DNA of 6,209 bases from Candidatus Gottesmanbacteria bacterium RIFCSPHIGHO2_01_FULL_46_14 (GTDB lineage: Bacteria; Patescibacteriota; Microgenomatia; UBA10105; UBA927). Under the pieces are notes generated by a model, which saw nothing but the letters and a program-made list of their open reading frames with translations, searched no databases and was not told the origin of the DNA. A program made the position numbers and the translations under genes. This document shows, piece after piece, positions 1-5,850 of this stretch (positions are counted from its first letter, which is position 1; each line of letters starts with the position of its first letter). The stretch is from contig MFJJ01000047.1 in assembly GCA_001780895.1 (NCBI GenBank), forward strand, positions 1 through 6,209. The letters run 5' to 3'.

Positions 1-227
1 ATGTGAAATTAGCTTTTTTGCTGGGCTTGTGGCTCGGATTTCCACGGATTATTATAGCGCTCTACCTGGCCTTCTTGACAGGCGCAGTAGTGGGTGTCAC
101 ACTAATTTTAGGACGCAAAAAAAAGTTAAAAAGCAAGATTGCATTTGGGCCCTTTTTGGTGATTGGCGCCATCGGTGCGTATTTTTATAGCGGACAAATT
201 TTGACTTGGTGGGAAGGGATACTATGA
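1..227 (+). CDS. pilD: Prepilin peptidase (PilD/GspO family), C-terminal fragment
   Basis: This is the last part of a membrane aspartyl protease that cleaves the leader of type IV prepilins and, in many homologues, N-methylates the new N-terminus. The 5' end lies outside the window; the reading frame uses codons starting at position 3. Bases 1-2 (AT) would complete a GAT codon if the preceding base is G, giving the family's Asp-x-Lys motif, here D-V-K-L, with the second catalytic aspartate right at the edge. About 74 residues remain: a hydrophobic stretch rich in Leu/Gly, a second segment (IIIALYLAFLTGAVVGVTLI), a basic loop RKKKLKSK, then AFGPFLVIGAIGAYF, which matches the (P/A)FGPFL ending typical of the family. 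The TGA stop overlaps the ATG of the next gene by 4 bp, so pilin and processing enzyme are translationally linked. An A8 run lies at 117-124. The family call is well supported; the symbol is by analogy. Confidence 0.85.
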   Translation, partial: VKLAFLLGLWLGFPRIIIALYLAFLTGAVVGVTLILGRKKKLKSKIAFGPFLVIGAIGAYFYSGQILTWWEGIL

Positions 228-640
228 AAAAAGGTTTTACCCTCATGGAGTTACTCATCGTTATTGCCCTCATTGGCATTCTGGTCACGATGGGAGTGGC
301 TTCCTACTCTACTGCGCAAATAAAAAGTCGTGACGCACGAAGAAAATCGGATATGAAGACAATTCAAAATGGATTTGAACAGTATTACTCGGAAAATAAT
401 GGTGATTATCCAGTCGATAATACTGTGGAGAGTGATACTAGCTATTTTCCCGGTGGTTTTCCGAAGGATCCCAAGCCTGCCCCATACGTTCAGTACAATT
501 GGACTCCGGATGCTTCCGGTGCCACGTACTGTTTTTGTGCGACACTAGAGACTGCGGGTGGTGGAAATGCAAGTAGTTGTAATGATATTGGAACTTGCGA
601 TTCAGGTTGTACTTTGTATTGCGTCGGGAATATCCAATGA
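224..640 (+). CDS. Type IV pilin-like protein, cysteine-rich (PilA/GspG-like)
   Basis: Exported pilin subunit of 138 residues. The N-terminus MKKG-FTLMELLIVIALIGIL is a textbook type III signal: short basic leader, Gly at -1, Phe at +1, Glu at +5, then the hydrophobic helix that anchors the subunit before assembly. A charged segment follows (SRDARRKSDMKTIQNGFEQYY, about residues 34-54), then ENNGDYP, the pattern seen in pilins of uncultured CPR bacteria and resembling GspG. The C-terminal 40 residues carry six cysteines (YCFC, SSC, GTC, SGC, YC), unusually many for a pilin and likely disulfide-bonded outside the cell. ATG at 224 is chosen over the in-frame ATG at 206 because it restores a canonical 4-residue leader, overlaps the upstream TGA, and has GGGAAGGGA just upstream as a ribosome site. 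It may be the major pilin or one of two; the sequence cannot decide. Confidence 0.88.
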   Translation: MKKGFTLMELLIVIALIGILVTMGVASYSTAQIKSRDARRKSDMKTIQNGFEQYYSENNGDYPVDNTVESDTSYFPGGFPKDPKPAPYVQYNWTPDASGATYCFCATLETAGGGNASSCNDIGTCDSGCTLYCVGNIQ

Positions 641-1113
641 GACAGCGGGGGTTTACATTCATTGAAATCCTTGTATCGGTGACGATAATTGCCGTTTTAA
701 TCGCTATTGGTGTCGCCTCCTACGGTTCCGTCAATCGACGCGCGCGGGACGCAAAGCGAAAAAGCGATCTTGAACAGGTCCGCTCTGCTCTCGAGCAGTA
801 CCGGGCAGATAACGGGAGTTACCCCGCCACAGTGAGCTGGAGTCTTTCGTCGAGTAACCCCGACTGGATTGATGAGCTCACTCCCTCCTACATGGACAAC
901 CTTCCTGTCGATCCCAAAAATACCGGTACGGTAGTACCGGGAGGAGCTTTGCCAGGACCCGTGTATGTGTATCGATCAGATGCCACGTGCGGACTTGCTG
1001 TTGGAGAAGAGTTTGTTCTCGCGACCCGGCTTGAGACCGGTGAAACACAGACGACACAGTACGGGACGTGTACAATCAATACCGCTGGATGGTATTTTCT
1101 CGGAGAGAAATGA
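637..1113 (+). CDS. Type IV pilin-like protein, second tandem copy
   Basis: Exported pilin of 158 residues. MRQRG-FTFIEILVSVTIIAVLIAIGVASY gives a clean prepilin site (Gly -1, Phe +1, Glu +5) and an alpha-1 membrane helix. The following RRARDAKRKSDLEQVRSALEQYRADNGSYP segment parallels the same region of the preceding gene, so the two are probably paralogues from tandem duplication that have since diverged in the C-terminal half. The C-terminal domain contains two cysteines (ATCGL and GTCTI) placed where a classic pilin D-loop disulfide would be. ATG at 637 overlaps the upstream TGA by 4 bp; the in-frame ATG at 595 would add 14 residues ahead of the leader and is rejected. The ribosome site is weak (GGGA). 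Probably a major or accessory pilin. Confidence 0.87.
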   Translation: MRQRGFTFIEILVSVTIIAVLIAIGVASYGSVNRRARDAKRKSDLEQVRSALEQYRADNGSYPATVSWSLSSSNPDWIDELTPSYMDNLPVDPKNTGTVVPGGALPGPVYVYRSDATCGLAVGEEFVLATRLETGETQTTQYGTCTINTAGWYFLGEK

Positions 1114-1568
1114 AAAAGGGATATACGCTCATTGAGCTTATTTTGGTCGTAAGCGTGTTTCTTCTTATCACCACCCTTGGGATTGCCCGTTTTAATGAAT
1201 TTAATGAGCGACAGGTGGTTGCACAATCTGCCGATACATTTATTTCAAATCTTCGGCTGATTCAAGCCAAAGCGCTCTCCGGAGACAAACCGGATGGGTG
1301 TACGACGCTTACGGGGTATACCGTTGAATTTGCGTTTACGAATTATACAATGTATGCCCAATGCGATCCAGAGGGCATCATTGATACCACCCGGGTGGCG
1401 GTCAATTTACCGGCAAATGTAAATCTTAATCCCCCTTCCGGAACTGTTACGTACTATAGCGGAGGAAAGGGAATTTCCTCCGATCAACAAGTGCAAATTG
1501 TTGGTAGATCAGTAACCATTCCGGTCGTTTTTGCGGCTGGAAGCATCACGAAACTAACGCCTTTATGA
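1110..1568 (+). CDS. GspH/FimT-like pseudopilin
   Basis: Minor pilin of 152 residues. MKKG-YTLIELILVVSVFLLITTLGIARF is a type III signal with Tyr at +1 and Glu at +5. The next segment (RQVVAQSADTFISNLRLIQAKALSG) resembles the FimT/GspH region in which A-x-x-F-x-x-x-L-R-x-A-x-x-x-A precedes the beta-rich domain. Two cysteines (DGC and AQC) frame a beta hairpin-like stretch. In type IV pilus and type II secretion systems, FimU/GspH is part of the minor pilin complex at the fibre tip that primes assembly. Its place directly before PilV-, PilW- and PilX-like genes matches the fimU-pilV-pilW-pilX order of Pseudomonas-type operons. ATG at 1110 overlaps the upstream TGA by 4 bp and follows a good GGAGAG ribosome site. 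The in-frame ATG at 1068 is too far upstream to give a proper leader. Confidence 0.8.
   Translation: MKKGYTLIELILVVSVFLLITTLGIARFNEFNERQVVAQSADTFISNLRLIQAKALSGDKPDGCTTLTGYTVEFAFTNYTMYAQCDPEGIIDTTRVAVNLPANVNLNPPSGTVTYYSGGKGISSDQQVQIVGRSVTIPVVFAAGSITKLTPL
1460..1482 (+). other. Strong stem-loop inside the fimT-like gene
   Basis: A perfect 9-bp inverted repeat, CGGAGGAAA (1460-1468) and TTTCCTCCG (1474-1482), with a 5-base loop GGGAA. It lies in coding sequence about 80 bases before the next start codon. There is no T-run after it, so it is not a typical intrinsic terminator. It could be an mRNA processing or stability element, or fortuitous. Confidence 0.5.
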
Positions 1569-2017
1569 TTCAAAACCTTCAACAACGTGGCCAGTCACTT
1601 CTTGAAATTATTGTTGCTACCGGCGTTATCGTGCTTTTGGTCACTGGCCTTGCCGTCGGAACGACTGTTTCTCTGCGGACAAGCCAATACGGAAATCGAA
1701 GGAGCGTCGCCATTAAATATGCACAGGAAGGAATCGAACTGACCAGAAGTTTGCGCGACCGGGTCCCGTGGGACGAATTTACCGCCCATGACACCAATGC
1801 TGATCCTCATATTGGTACTCCAACCTGTTTGGGGAGTGACGGAACCTATGATGCCGGACCGTGTGAGGCGAATCTTGATACGCTCTATACACGACGTGTC
1901 GTATTTAATTGGAACAGTGTCGACAATCGCATGGAAATATCCGTATCAGTATCGTGGAACCAAGCCGGTCAAACGCCCGACGTGACGCTCGACACCTATT
2001 TTACCCAATGGAAATGA
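1565..2017 (+). CDS. PilV-like minor pilin
   Basis: Exported minor pilin of 150 residues. The leader MIQNLQQRG ends in Gly and is followed by QSLLEIIVATGVIVLLVTGLAVGTTVS, so Gln replaces Phe at +1 while Glu +5 is kept; the QSLLE(I/V) form is common among PilV/GspI-type proteins. The segment after the helix (RRSVAIKYAQEGIELTRSLRD) resembles the A-x-x-x-A-x-E-G-(I/L)-E region of PilV-like proteins. Two cysteines (PTC and GPC, about 20 residues apart) may pair. It overlaps both neighbours by 4 bp, with start ATG at 1565 inside the upstream TGA. No clear Shine-Dalgarno is seen, so translation probably depends on coupling to the upstream gene. Role inferred from order and N-terminus: part of the tip priming complex. 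Confidence 0.75.
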   Translation: MIQNLQQRGQSLLEIIVATGVIVLLVTGLAVGTTVSLRTSQYGNRRSVAIKYAQEGIELTRSLRDRVPWDEFTAHDTNADPHIGTPTCLGSDGTYDAGPCEANLDTLYTRRVVFNWNSVDNRMEISVSVSWNQAGQTPDVTLDTYFTQWK

Positions 2018-2553
2018 AGCACAATACCACTGGTTTTACGTTTGTAGAAATACTGGTTACTGCCGGTATTATAGCTCTTATGAGTGGAATTGCAGCGCAG
2101 ATATTTATTTCATCCAGTCGAAACGGTGCAAAATCTGATTTAATCCGAAACATCAAGCAAAATGGTGAGTTTTCTCTTGAGGTTATAACGCGGATGATAC
2201 AGAGTGCCAAACGTATAACGGCCTGCTCCGGGGTATCAGCGCCAACGCTCACGATTGAAAATCGAGACGGCGGAAGCACAACATTTGAGTGTAGTTTTGA
2301 CGGAACGGTTACAAGGATTGCCTCAAGGAGCGGATCTTTGACGGAATATTTGACTACGGGAGGTCTCTCGCTTGGAGGGAGTGCGTGTGACGCCAGTACG
2401 TTAGCGTTTGTTTGTACTGCGCGCTCCGGATTGCCCAGTAGTGTGCAAATTAATTTTACACTCTCTCAAATTGGAGAATCGACCAAGGCCTATGAAGAAG
2501 CCAATATTCCCTTTCAAACAACCGTCACGACGCGCAGTAACGAGGAACTGTAG
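2014..2553 (+). CDS. PilW-like minor pilin
   Basis: Exported minor pilin of 179 residues. MKHNTTG-FTFVEILVTAGIIALMSGIAAQIF is a type III signal with Phe +1 and Glu +5. The downstream region (SDLIRNIKQNGEFSLEVITRMIQSAKRI) fits the PilW/GspJ pattern of an extended helix before a beta-rich domain. Four cysteines (TAC, FEC, SAC, FVC) are spread through that domain. ATG at 2014 overlaps the upstream TGA by 4 bp and gives a 7-residue leader; ATG at 2008 (adding Met-Glu) is a possible alternative, while starts further upstream would put a long unrelated extension before the signal. The protein is shorter than many proteobacterial PilW proteins. It ends in TAG, and is the last member of the run of overlapping genes. 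Confidence 0.73.
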   Translation: MKHNTTGFTFVEILVTAGIIALMSGIAAQIFISSSRNGAKSDLIRNIKQNGEFSLEVITRMIQSAKRITACSGVSAPTLTIENRDGGSTTFECSFDGTVTRIASRSGSLTEYLTTGGLSLGGSACDASTLAFVCTARSGLPSSVQINFTLSQIGESTKAYEEANIPFQTTVTTRSNEEL

Positions 2554-2567
2554 TACAATAGATATAT

Positions 2568-3356
2568 ATGCGAAGAAGTCAGTCCGGACAAATATTGCTC
2601 ATTACGCTTCTTGCATTGGCAATTGCTACAACCATAGGACTTGGGGTTATCGGACGCTCATCAACAGACGTTTCGATCAGTAATCGTGTCCAGGAATCGG
2701 CTCGCGCCTTTAGCGCGGCTGAGGCTGGTATTGAACGGGCACTCCTTGAGGGACAAAATATCACATCCACAGTTCTTACGGAAGGCGTAAAGTATACTGT
2801 CGATATTAGGACGCTTGGTGGCGTAGGATCATACCAATTTCCCCAAAAAACTCCGTTGGAAAGTGCGGAAACACTTTGGCTTAGCGTCTACGACGAGTCG
2901 ACCGGTACATTTAGTGATCCATTTGCCGGTGACGCCGTTGATCTTTGTTGGAGTCAAGAGGCCCCTGTCCCTGCTGTTGCGGTGAGTATTTTTTATCAAG
3001 AAGGATCGGCGTACAAGGTATTCCGCGGCGCCTATGATCCATCGAGTCGATCCAATTCTTTTTCACCAGTTGTAGCTCCGACTTCGGGATGTGGCCAGTC
3101 GGACGTATACGTACAGTCAATTTCTCTCGCTCCCCTGGAAAAGCCACTTTTTATGCGTATTCAACCTCTCTATAGTCAAGCACAATTTTTTGTAGATCCG
3201 GGGGGGGCCGCGCTCCCGCTTCAGGGAACACGAGTCGAGTCAACGGGACAAACGACGAGCGGAGTGACCCGGAAAATTGTTGCATTTCAGGAATATAAGA
3301 CTCCTTCGGGTATATTTGACAGCGTCATCTATACACCAGGATCATTTGTGAAATAA
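2568..3356 (+). CDS. PilX-like minor pilin
   Basis: Membrane-anchored or exported protein of 262 residues. The N-terminus MRRSQSG-QILLITLLALAIATTIGLGVI has the prepilin leader and hydrophobic helix but Ile instead of Glu at +5, as in the PilX and GspK families, which sit at the pilus tip. Residues about 43-60 (ESARAFSAAEAGIERALL) match the conserved PilX N-terminal motif A-F-x-A-A-E-A-G-(I/L)-E-x-A. The rest is beta-rich with two cysteines (DLC and SGC). It is longer than typical PilX, so a tip adhesin function is possible but unproven. The gene starts 14 bp after the PilW-like stop, the first gap in the run, and has no obvious ribosome site. An eight-G run at 3200-3207 lies in the coding sequence and could slip. 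Confidence 0.78.
   Translation: MRRSQSGQILLITLLALAIATTIGLGVIGRSSTDVSISNRVQESARAFSAAEAGIERALLEGQNITSTVLTEGVKYTVDIRTLGGVGSYQFPQKTPLESAETLWLSVYDESTGTFSDPFAGDAVDLCWSQEAPVPAVAVSIFYQEGSAYKVFRGAYDPSSRSNSFSPVVAPTSGCGQSDVYVQSISLAPLEKPLFMRIQPLYSQAQFFVDPGGAALPLQGTRVESTGQTTSGVTRKIVAFQEYKTPSGIFDSVIYTPGSFVK
3200..3207 (+). repeat. G8 homopolymer tract in the PilX-like gene
   Basis: Eight consecutive G bases fall in the frame encoding Asp-Pro-Gly-Gly-Ala. In other bacteria poly-G tracts of this length in pilus-associated genes mediate phase variation by slipped-strand mispairing. The frame is open in this copy. Whether it varies cannot be told from one sequence. Confidence 0.6.
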
Positions 3357-3372
3357 TCCGCCAGCTGGCGGA
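3357..3372. repeat. 16-bp perfect palindrome between pilX-like and pilM
   Basis: TCCGCCAGCTGGCGGA is its own reverse complement and starts the base after the TAA stop of the PilX-like gene, ending 8 bases before the pilM ATG. It is not followed by a T-run, so it is unlikely to be an intrinsic terminator. It occupies the position of a ribosome binding site for pilM and could fold over it. From memory, palindromes of this kind recur in intergenic DNA of CPR genomes, but this was not checked. Confidence 0.75.
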
Positions 3373-3380
3373 CTGCCCAT

Positions 3381-4400
3381 ATGCATACGACTATCGGTTT
3401 GGATATTGGATCTCATAAGATAAAACTTGTTGAACTAACCCCCGAAGGCGGGAATATGCGTTTAGTTGCTGTCGGGAGTATTCCGACGCCCCCTAAGTCA
3501 TTGACCGCCAATGCCCCTTCTGATATTGATGCTGTTGGCGTAGCAGTGAAAAAACTTTTGAGAGATACCGGTGCAAAATCCCGGACGGTGAGTATTTCAT
3601 TTCCTGAATCCTTGGTATTTACCCGCGTCATCGAGGTTCCCGCGCTTTCTCAGCGAGAGCTTGCTTCGGCGATTAAGTGGGAGGCAGAACAATATATCCC
3701 GTTACCGTTAGATCAAGTAAATGTCGATTTTACGGTGCTGCGCGATAGTAAGGAAACAGGAACCAATAAAATGGACGTATTACTGGTTGCAGCCCCCCGC
3801 GCGCTCGTGGAAAAATATATGGCAATTATGGAGGCAGCGGAGGTGACCGTTTCTGTTGCCGAAACCGAAATTATCGCGACCTCCCGTGCGCTTGCGCGTA
3901 CCATGGGAACTCTCAAAAGCGCTATGATTGTATCGCTCGGCGCTCAGACGACCGATCTTGCTATCATTCGATCGGGTATTCTCGTCTACACGCGTTCCAT
4001 CAGCGCGGGAGGTGAAGCGCTCTCGAGGGCGCTGGCTCAAGGGTTGGGTTTTGAAATCCTGCAGGCCGAAGAATTTAAGCGGGCCTATGGACTCGAGAAA
4101 GACAAATTACAGGGGAAAATTCTCACTGCCATTGCCCCGATCATGGATACGATCGTGGGAGAGATTAAGCGTGCTATGGCTTTCTTTGGCGAAAAACATA
4201 AAGACGAACAAATCGAAACTGTTTTTTTGTCGGGCGGAACGGCGAGACTTCCCGGTATGGTCGTATATATGGCTGAACACGTGGGCATAGAAGCACAACT
4301 TGCCAACCCCTGGCTCGGTATCATCAAAGATCCCCGTTTTGCCAGTGTGGAAGCAGAAGGTGCATCGTACACCGTGGCTATCGGTCTTGCATTGCGGTGA
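3381..4400 (+). CDS. pilM: PilM, actin-like ATPase of the pilus alignment complex
   Basis: Cytoplasmic actin/FtsA-fold protein of 339 residues that, in known systems, binds the N-terminal tail of PilN and links the assembly motor to the inner-membrane PilN/PilO complex. Visible motifs in order: phosphate-1 TTIGLDIGSHKIKLVEL (residues 3-19); the 1C/SHS2-type segment ALSQRELASAIKWEAEQYIP (88-107), characteristic of PilM; phosphate-2 VSLGAQTTDLAI (184-195); and the adenosine motif VFLSGGTARLPGM (281-293). The length is normal. One oddity: the aspartate that usually opens the phosphate-2 motif (D-[IL]-G) is serine at residue 185, which could weaken hydrolysis. ATG at 3381 places the phosphate-1 motif right at the N-terminus as expected. 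It is followed almost immediately by the PilN-like gene, consistent with one transcription unit. Confidence 0.93.
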   Translation: MHTTIGLDIGSHKIKLVELTPEGGNMRLVAVGSIPTPPKSLTANAPSDIDAVGVAVKKLLRDTGAKSRTVSISFPESLVFTRVIEVPALSQRELASAIKWEAEQYIPLPLDQVNVDFTVLRDSKETGTNKMDVLLVAAPRALVEKYMAIMEAAEVTVSVAETEIIATSRALARTMGTLKSAMIVSLGAQTTDLAIIRSGILVYTRSISAGGEALSRALAQGLGFEILQAEEFKRAYGLEKDKLQGKILTAIAPIMDTIVGEIKRAMAFFGEKHKDEQIETVFLSGGTARLPGMVVYMAEHVGIEAQLANPWLGIIKDPRFASVEAEGASYTVAIGLALR

Positions 4401-4412
4401 GTGGACACACGT

Positions 4413-4961
4413 ATGAGTTCTTCAAATATTAATTTACTTCACCCCACCTCTGGAGGGTCGGCAGAGCTTTCTGCAATGACAGCTCATATCCGGGTTGTTG
4501 GATGGTTGGTCATGTCGTTATTCGTCGCAACGGGTACCATGGGACTGATTGCCTATGTCCTTTTGCGCGGTATGGCATCCGGACTTGAGCAAAACAAACG
4601 TATACTGACAGTGCAAATTCAAAATCTTAAAAATGTAGAAGGATTGCATGCTATTGCCGCTTCACGACTGGCAATTGCCTCCCGCATACTCGCTGTTCAA
4701 ACAAACCATAGAGCAGTTCTTGCGCTTACGGAAAAAGTTAGCCCGGACGATGGTATCGTATCAATTTCTATGAGTCAGGAGAGTGGACGCACGACCGTAA
4801 AACTTACTCCCCAAAACCTCCATGATGCCAGCGGAACCGTTTCGACGCTGTTATCGATGAGTAATGAAAAAAAGATAACGGATGCAACACTCGATTCTGT
4901 CTCCCTTGCGCCGGACGGACTCGTGGGTATGACCATGTCGTTTGTTCCGATTGTGAAGTAA
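4413..4961 (+). CDS. pilN: PilN-like pilus assembly membrane protein
   Basis: Bitopic inner-membrane protein of 182 residues. The cytoplasmic tail contains NINLLHP (residues 5-11), resembling the INLLP tail by which PilN docks into PilM. A single membrane helix follows (about 28-51, VVGWLVMSLFVATGTMGLIAYVLL), then a helical region (about 55-110) that should form the coiled coil with PilO, and a C-terminal ferredoxin-like domain whose strands are visible as GIVSISMSQESGRTTVKLT and ATLDSVSLAPDGLVGMTMSFVP. No cysteines. ATG at 4413 is preferred because it keeps the short tail and matches family starts; an in-frame GTG at 4401, directly after the pilM stop, is an alternative adding four residues. 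No strong Shine-Dalgarno supports either. Identification rests on position, topology and the tail motif more than on overall similarity. Confidence 0.8.
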   Translation: MSSSNINLLHPTSGGSAELSAMTAHIRVVGWLVMSLFVATGTMGLIAYVLLRGMASGLEQNKRILTVQIQNLKNVEGLHAIAASRLAIASRILAVQTNHRAVLALTEKVSPDDGIVSISMSQESGRTTVKLTPQNLHDASGTVSTLLSMSNEKKITDATLDSVSLAPDGLVGMTMSFVPIVK

Positions 4962-4963
4962 CT

Positions 4964-5701
4964 ATGCCAAAATCAATTCGACGATTCATTCGCGCCAACG
5001 GATCACTTCTTTTGTCTATCGGTATGATTGCGATAGCGGTAACTGGTGGCTGGTGGGGGCTCGTTCCGTTCGGTCGAAACGTATGGACGCTGTACACCAA
5101 TACCCAAAAACTACGAACTCAAGTAGGCGTACTGGAAAATAAATATGCCGTGCTCTCTTCTCTGGATCAAGCATCGCTTGCCCAGGACGGAGATGAATTA
5201 CTCCGTGCAATTCCCGCCGAAAAAGAGGTTGCGACCCTTCTGTCAACACTCGAACAAACGACGATTACGTCCGGTCTTAGTCTGTCTCATCTCACAATAG
5301 TCAGTCCCGGTTCCCTTGCGACAGGGGCGGCCGAGCGTCAGACGAAGGAGGAAAAAGCAATAGGAGCAGGAATTATCTCTTCAACTATTTCCGTTGAGGG
5401 GCCATTGCCGGAGGTGAAACAATTTTTGAGTACGCTTCAGAGAATCCGGAGACTTCTTCGGGTAGGTGACGTTCAAATATCGGTACGAGAGGGGGCAAGC
5501 GCACGGGCTCAACTTACGATCGATGCGTTCTATCAGCCATTGCCCACGGCTCTCGGTGATATCACGTCAAAAATAGTTCCGTTTTCAGCTGCCCAGGAAG
5601 ATCTCTTAGTTCAACTCCGGTCTTTTCCGGTGGCTTATCAAACACGACGAGAAAACGGGCCAGCTTTTTTTGCTCCGAAACAAAATCCCTTTACTCCCTG
5701 A
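4964..5701 (+). CDS. pilO: PilO-like pilus assembly membrane protein
   Basis: Bitopic inner-membrane protein of 245 residues, expected partner of PilN. A basic start (MPKSIRRFIRANG) precedes one membrane helix (about 13-35). A coiled-coil-like stretch follows (about 41-66, LYTNTQKLRTQVGVLENKYA), then LLRAIPAEKEVATLLSTLEQ, which matches the PilO pattern L-x-x-(A/L)-(I/L)-P-x-x-x-(E/D)-(V/I)-x-x-L-(L/I). The domain segment STISVEGPLPEVKQFLSTLQ resembles the PilO motif for a strand followed by a helix. It begins 2 bp after the PilN-like stop. The end, NPFTP, is a common ending in PilO-like proteins of uncultured bacteria. No pilP or pilQ follows in this window. The last 56 bp of the gene are repeated exactly at 6121-6176. 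Confidence 0.82.
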   Translation: MPKSIRRFIRANGSLLLSIGMIAIAVTGGWWGLVPFGRNVWTLYTNTQKLRTQVGVLENKYAVLSSLDQASLAQDGDELLRAIPAEKEVATLLSTLEQTTITSGLSLSHLTIVSPGSLATGAAERQTKEEKAIGAGIISSTISVEGPLPEVKQFLSTLQRIRRLLRVGDVQISVREGASARAQLTIDAFYQPLPTALGDITSKIVPFSAAQEDLLVQLRSFPVAYQTRRENGPAFFAPKQNPFTP

Positions 5702-5734
5702 GAAGGTCCGGGCGAAGACTGCCTGTCCGCGTCT
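5646..5734 (+). repeat. 89-bp direct repeat, copy 1 (pilO 3' end plus downstream DNA)
   Basis: Identical base for base to 6121-6209 (offset 475). It covers the last 56 bp of the pilO-like gene including the stop, and 33 bp beyond. The base before it differs between copies (C versus G), which fixes the left boundary. The right boundary is unknown because copy 2 ends with the window. Confidence 0.97.
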
Positions 5735-5742
5735 TGGCTTGT

Positions 5743-5759
5743 TGTCCTGACTTAGGACA
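5743..5759. repeat. Left hairpin / terminal inverted repeat
   Basis: TGTCCT (5743-5748) and AGGACA (5754-5759) pair perfectly around a GACTT loop. The whole sequence matches the right-hand hairpin in reverse complement. It lies 42 bp after the pilO stop and could also act as a weak transcript end, but no T-run follows. Confidence 0.75.
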
Positions 5760-5790
5760 TTTAGTGTTTCAAAACTTACCGTATTTTTGT

Positions 5791-5799
5791 TTATCCACA
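5791..5799 (+). promoter_or_regulatory. DnaA-box consensus match 1
   Basis: TTATCCACA, an exact match to the strongest DnaA-binding consensus, in AT-rich DNA between the left hairpin and the left dRS3-like palindrome. The sequence match is certain; function as a DnaA site is not, since only two boxes are present and no clustered array or dnaA gene is visible. Confidence 0.4.
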
Positions 5800-5817
5800 C
5801 GATTTAGTATTTTCCGT

Positions 5818-5844
5818 GTCATCCCCGCGCAGGCGGGGATCCAG
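5818..5844 (+). repeat. dRS3/REP-like palindrome, left copy
   Basis: A 27-bp unit starting GTCATCCCC and ending GATCCAG. ATCCCCGC (5821-5828) and GCGGGGAT (5833-5840) form a perfect 8-bp stem with loop GCAG. It belongs to the widespread dRS3-type family (ATTCCC-N8-GGGAAT in Neisseria), here in the variant ATCCCC-N8-GGGGAT. Its plus-strand translation gives IPAQAGIQ, a frequent spurious peptide in genome annotations. Confidence 0.9.
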
Positions 5845-5850
5845 TCTATA

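Noticed and set aside
923..940. CCGGTAC-GGTA-GTACCGG inverted repeat in the second pilin gene
   Set aside because: A 7-bp stem in the middle of a coding region with no other supporting signal; probably fortuitous given the codons for Thr-Gly-Thr and Val-Pro-Gly.
2554..2568. TACAAT at 2554-2559 just before the PilX-like ATG as a -10 box for a leaderless transcript
   Set aside because: The spacing to the ATG would suit leaderless transcription, but no -35 element is recognisable 17 bp upstream and the hexamer alone is weak evidence.
3780..4408. Long minus-strand and alternative-frame open frames across pilM
   Set aside because: They are fully covered by the pilM frame, which has clear family motifs; the alternatives have arginine- or serine-rich compositions typical of shadow frames.
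5715..5735. AAGAC...GTCTT inverted repeat after pilO as an intrinsic terminator
   Set aside because: The stem is only 5 bp with an 11-base loop and there is no T-run after it.
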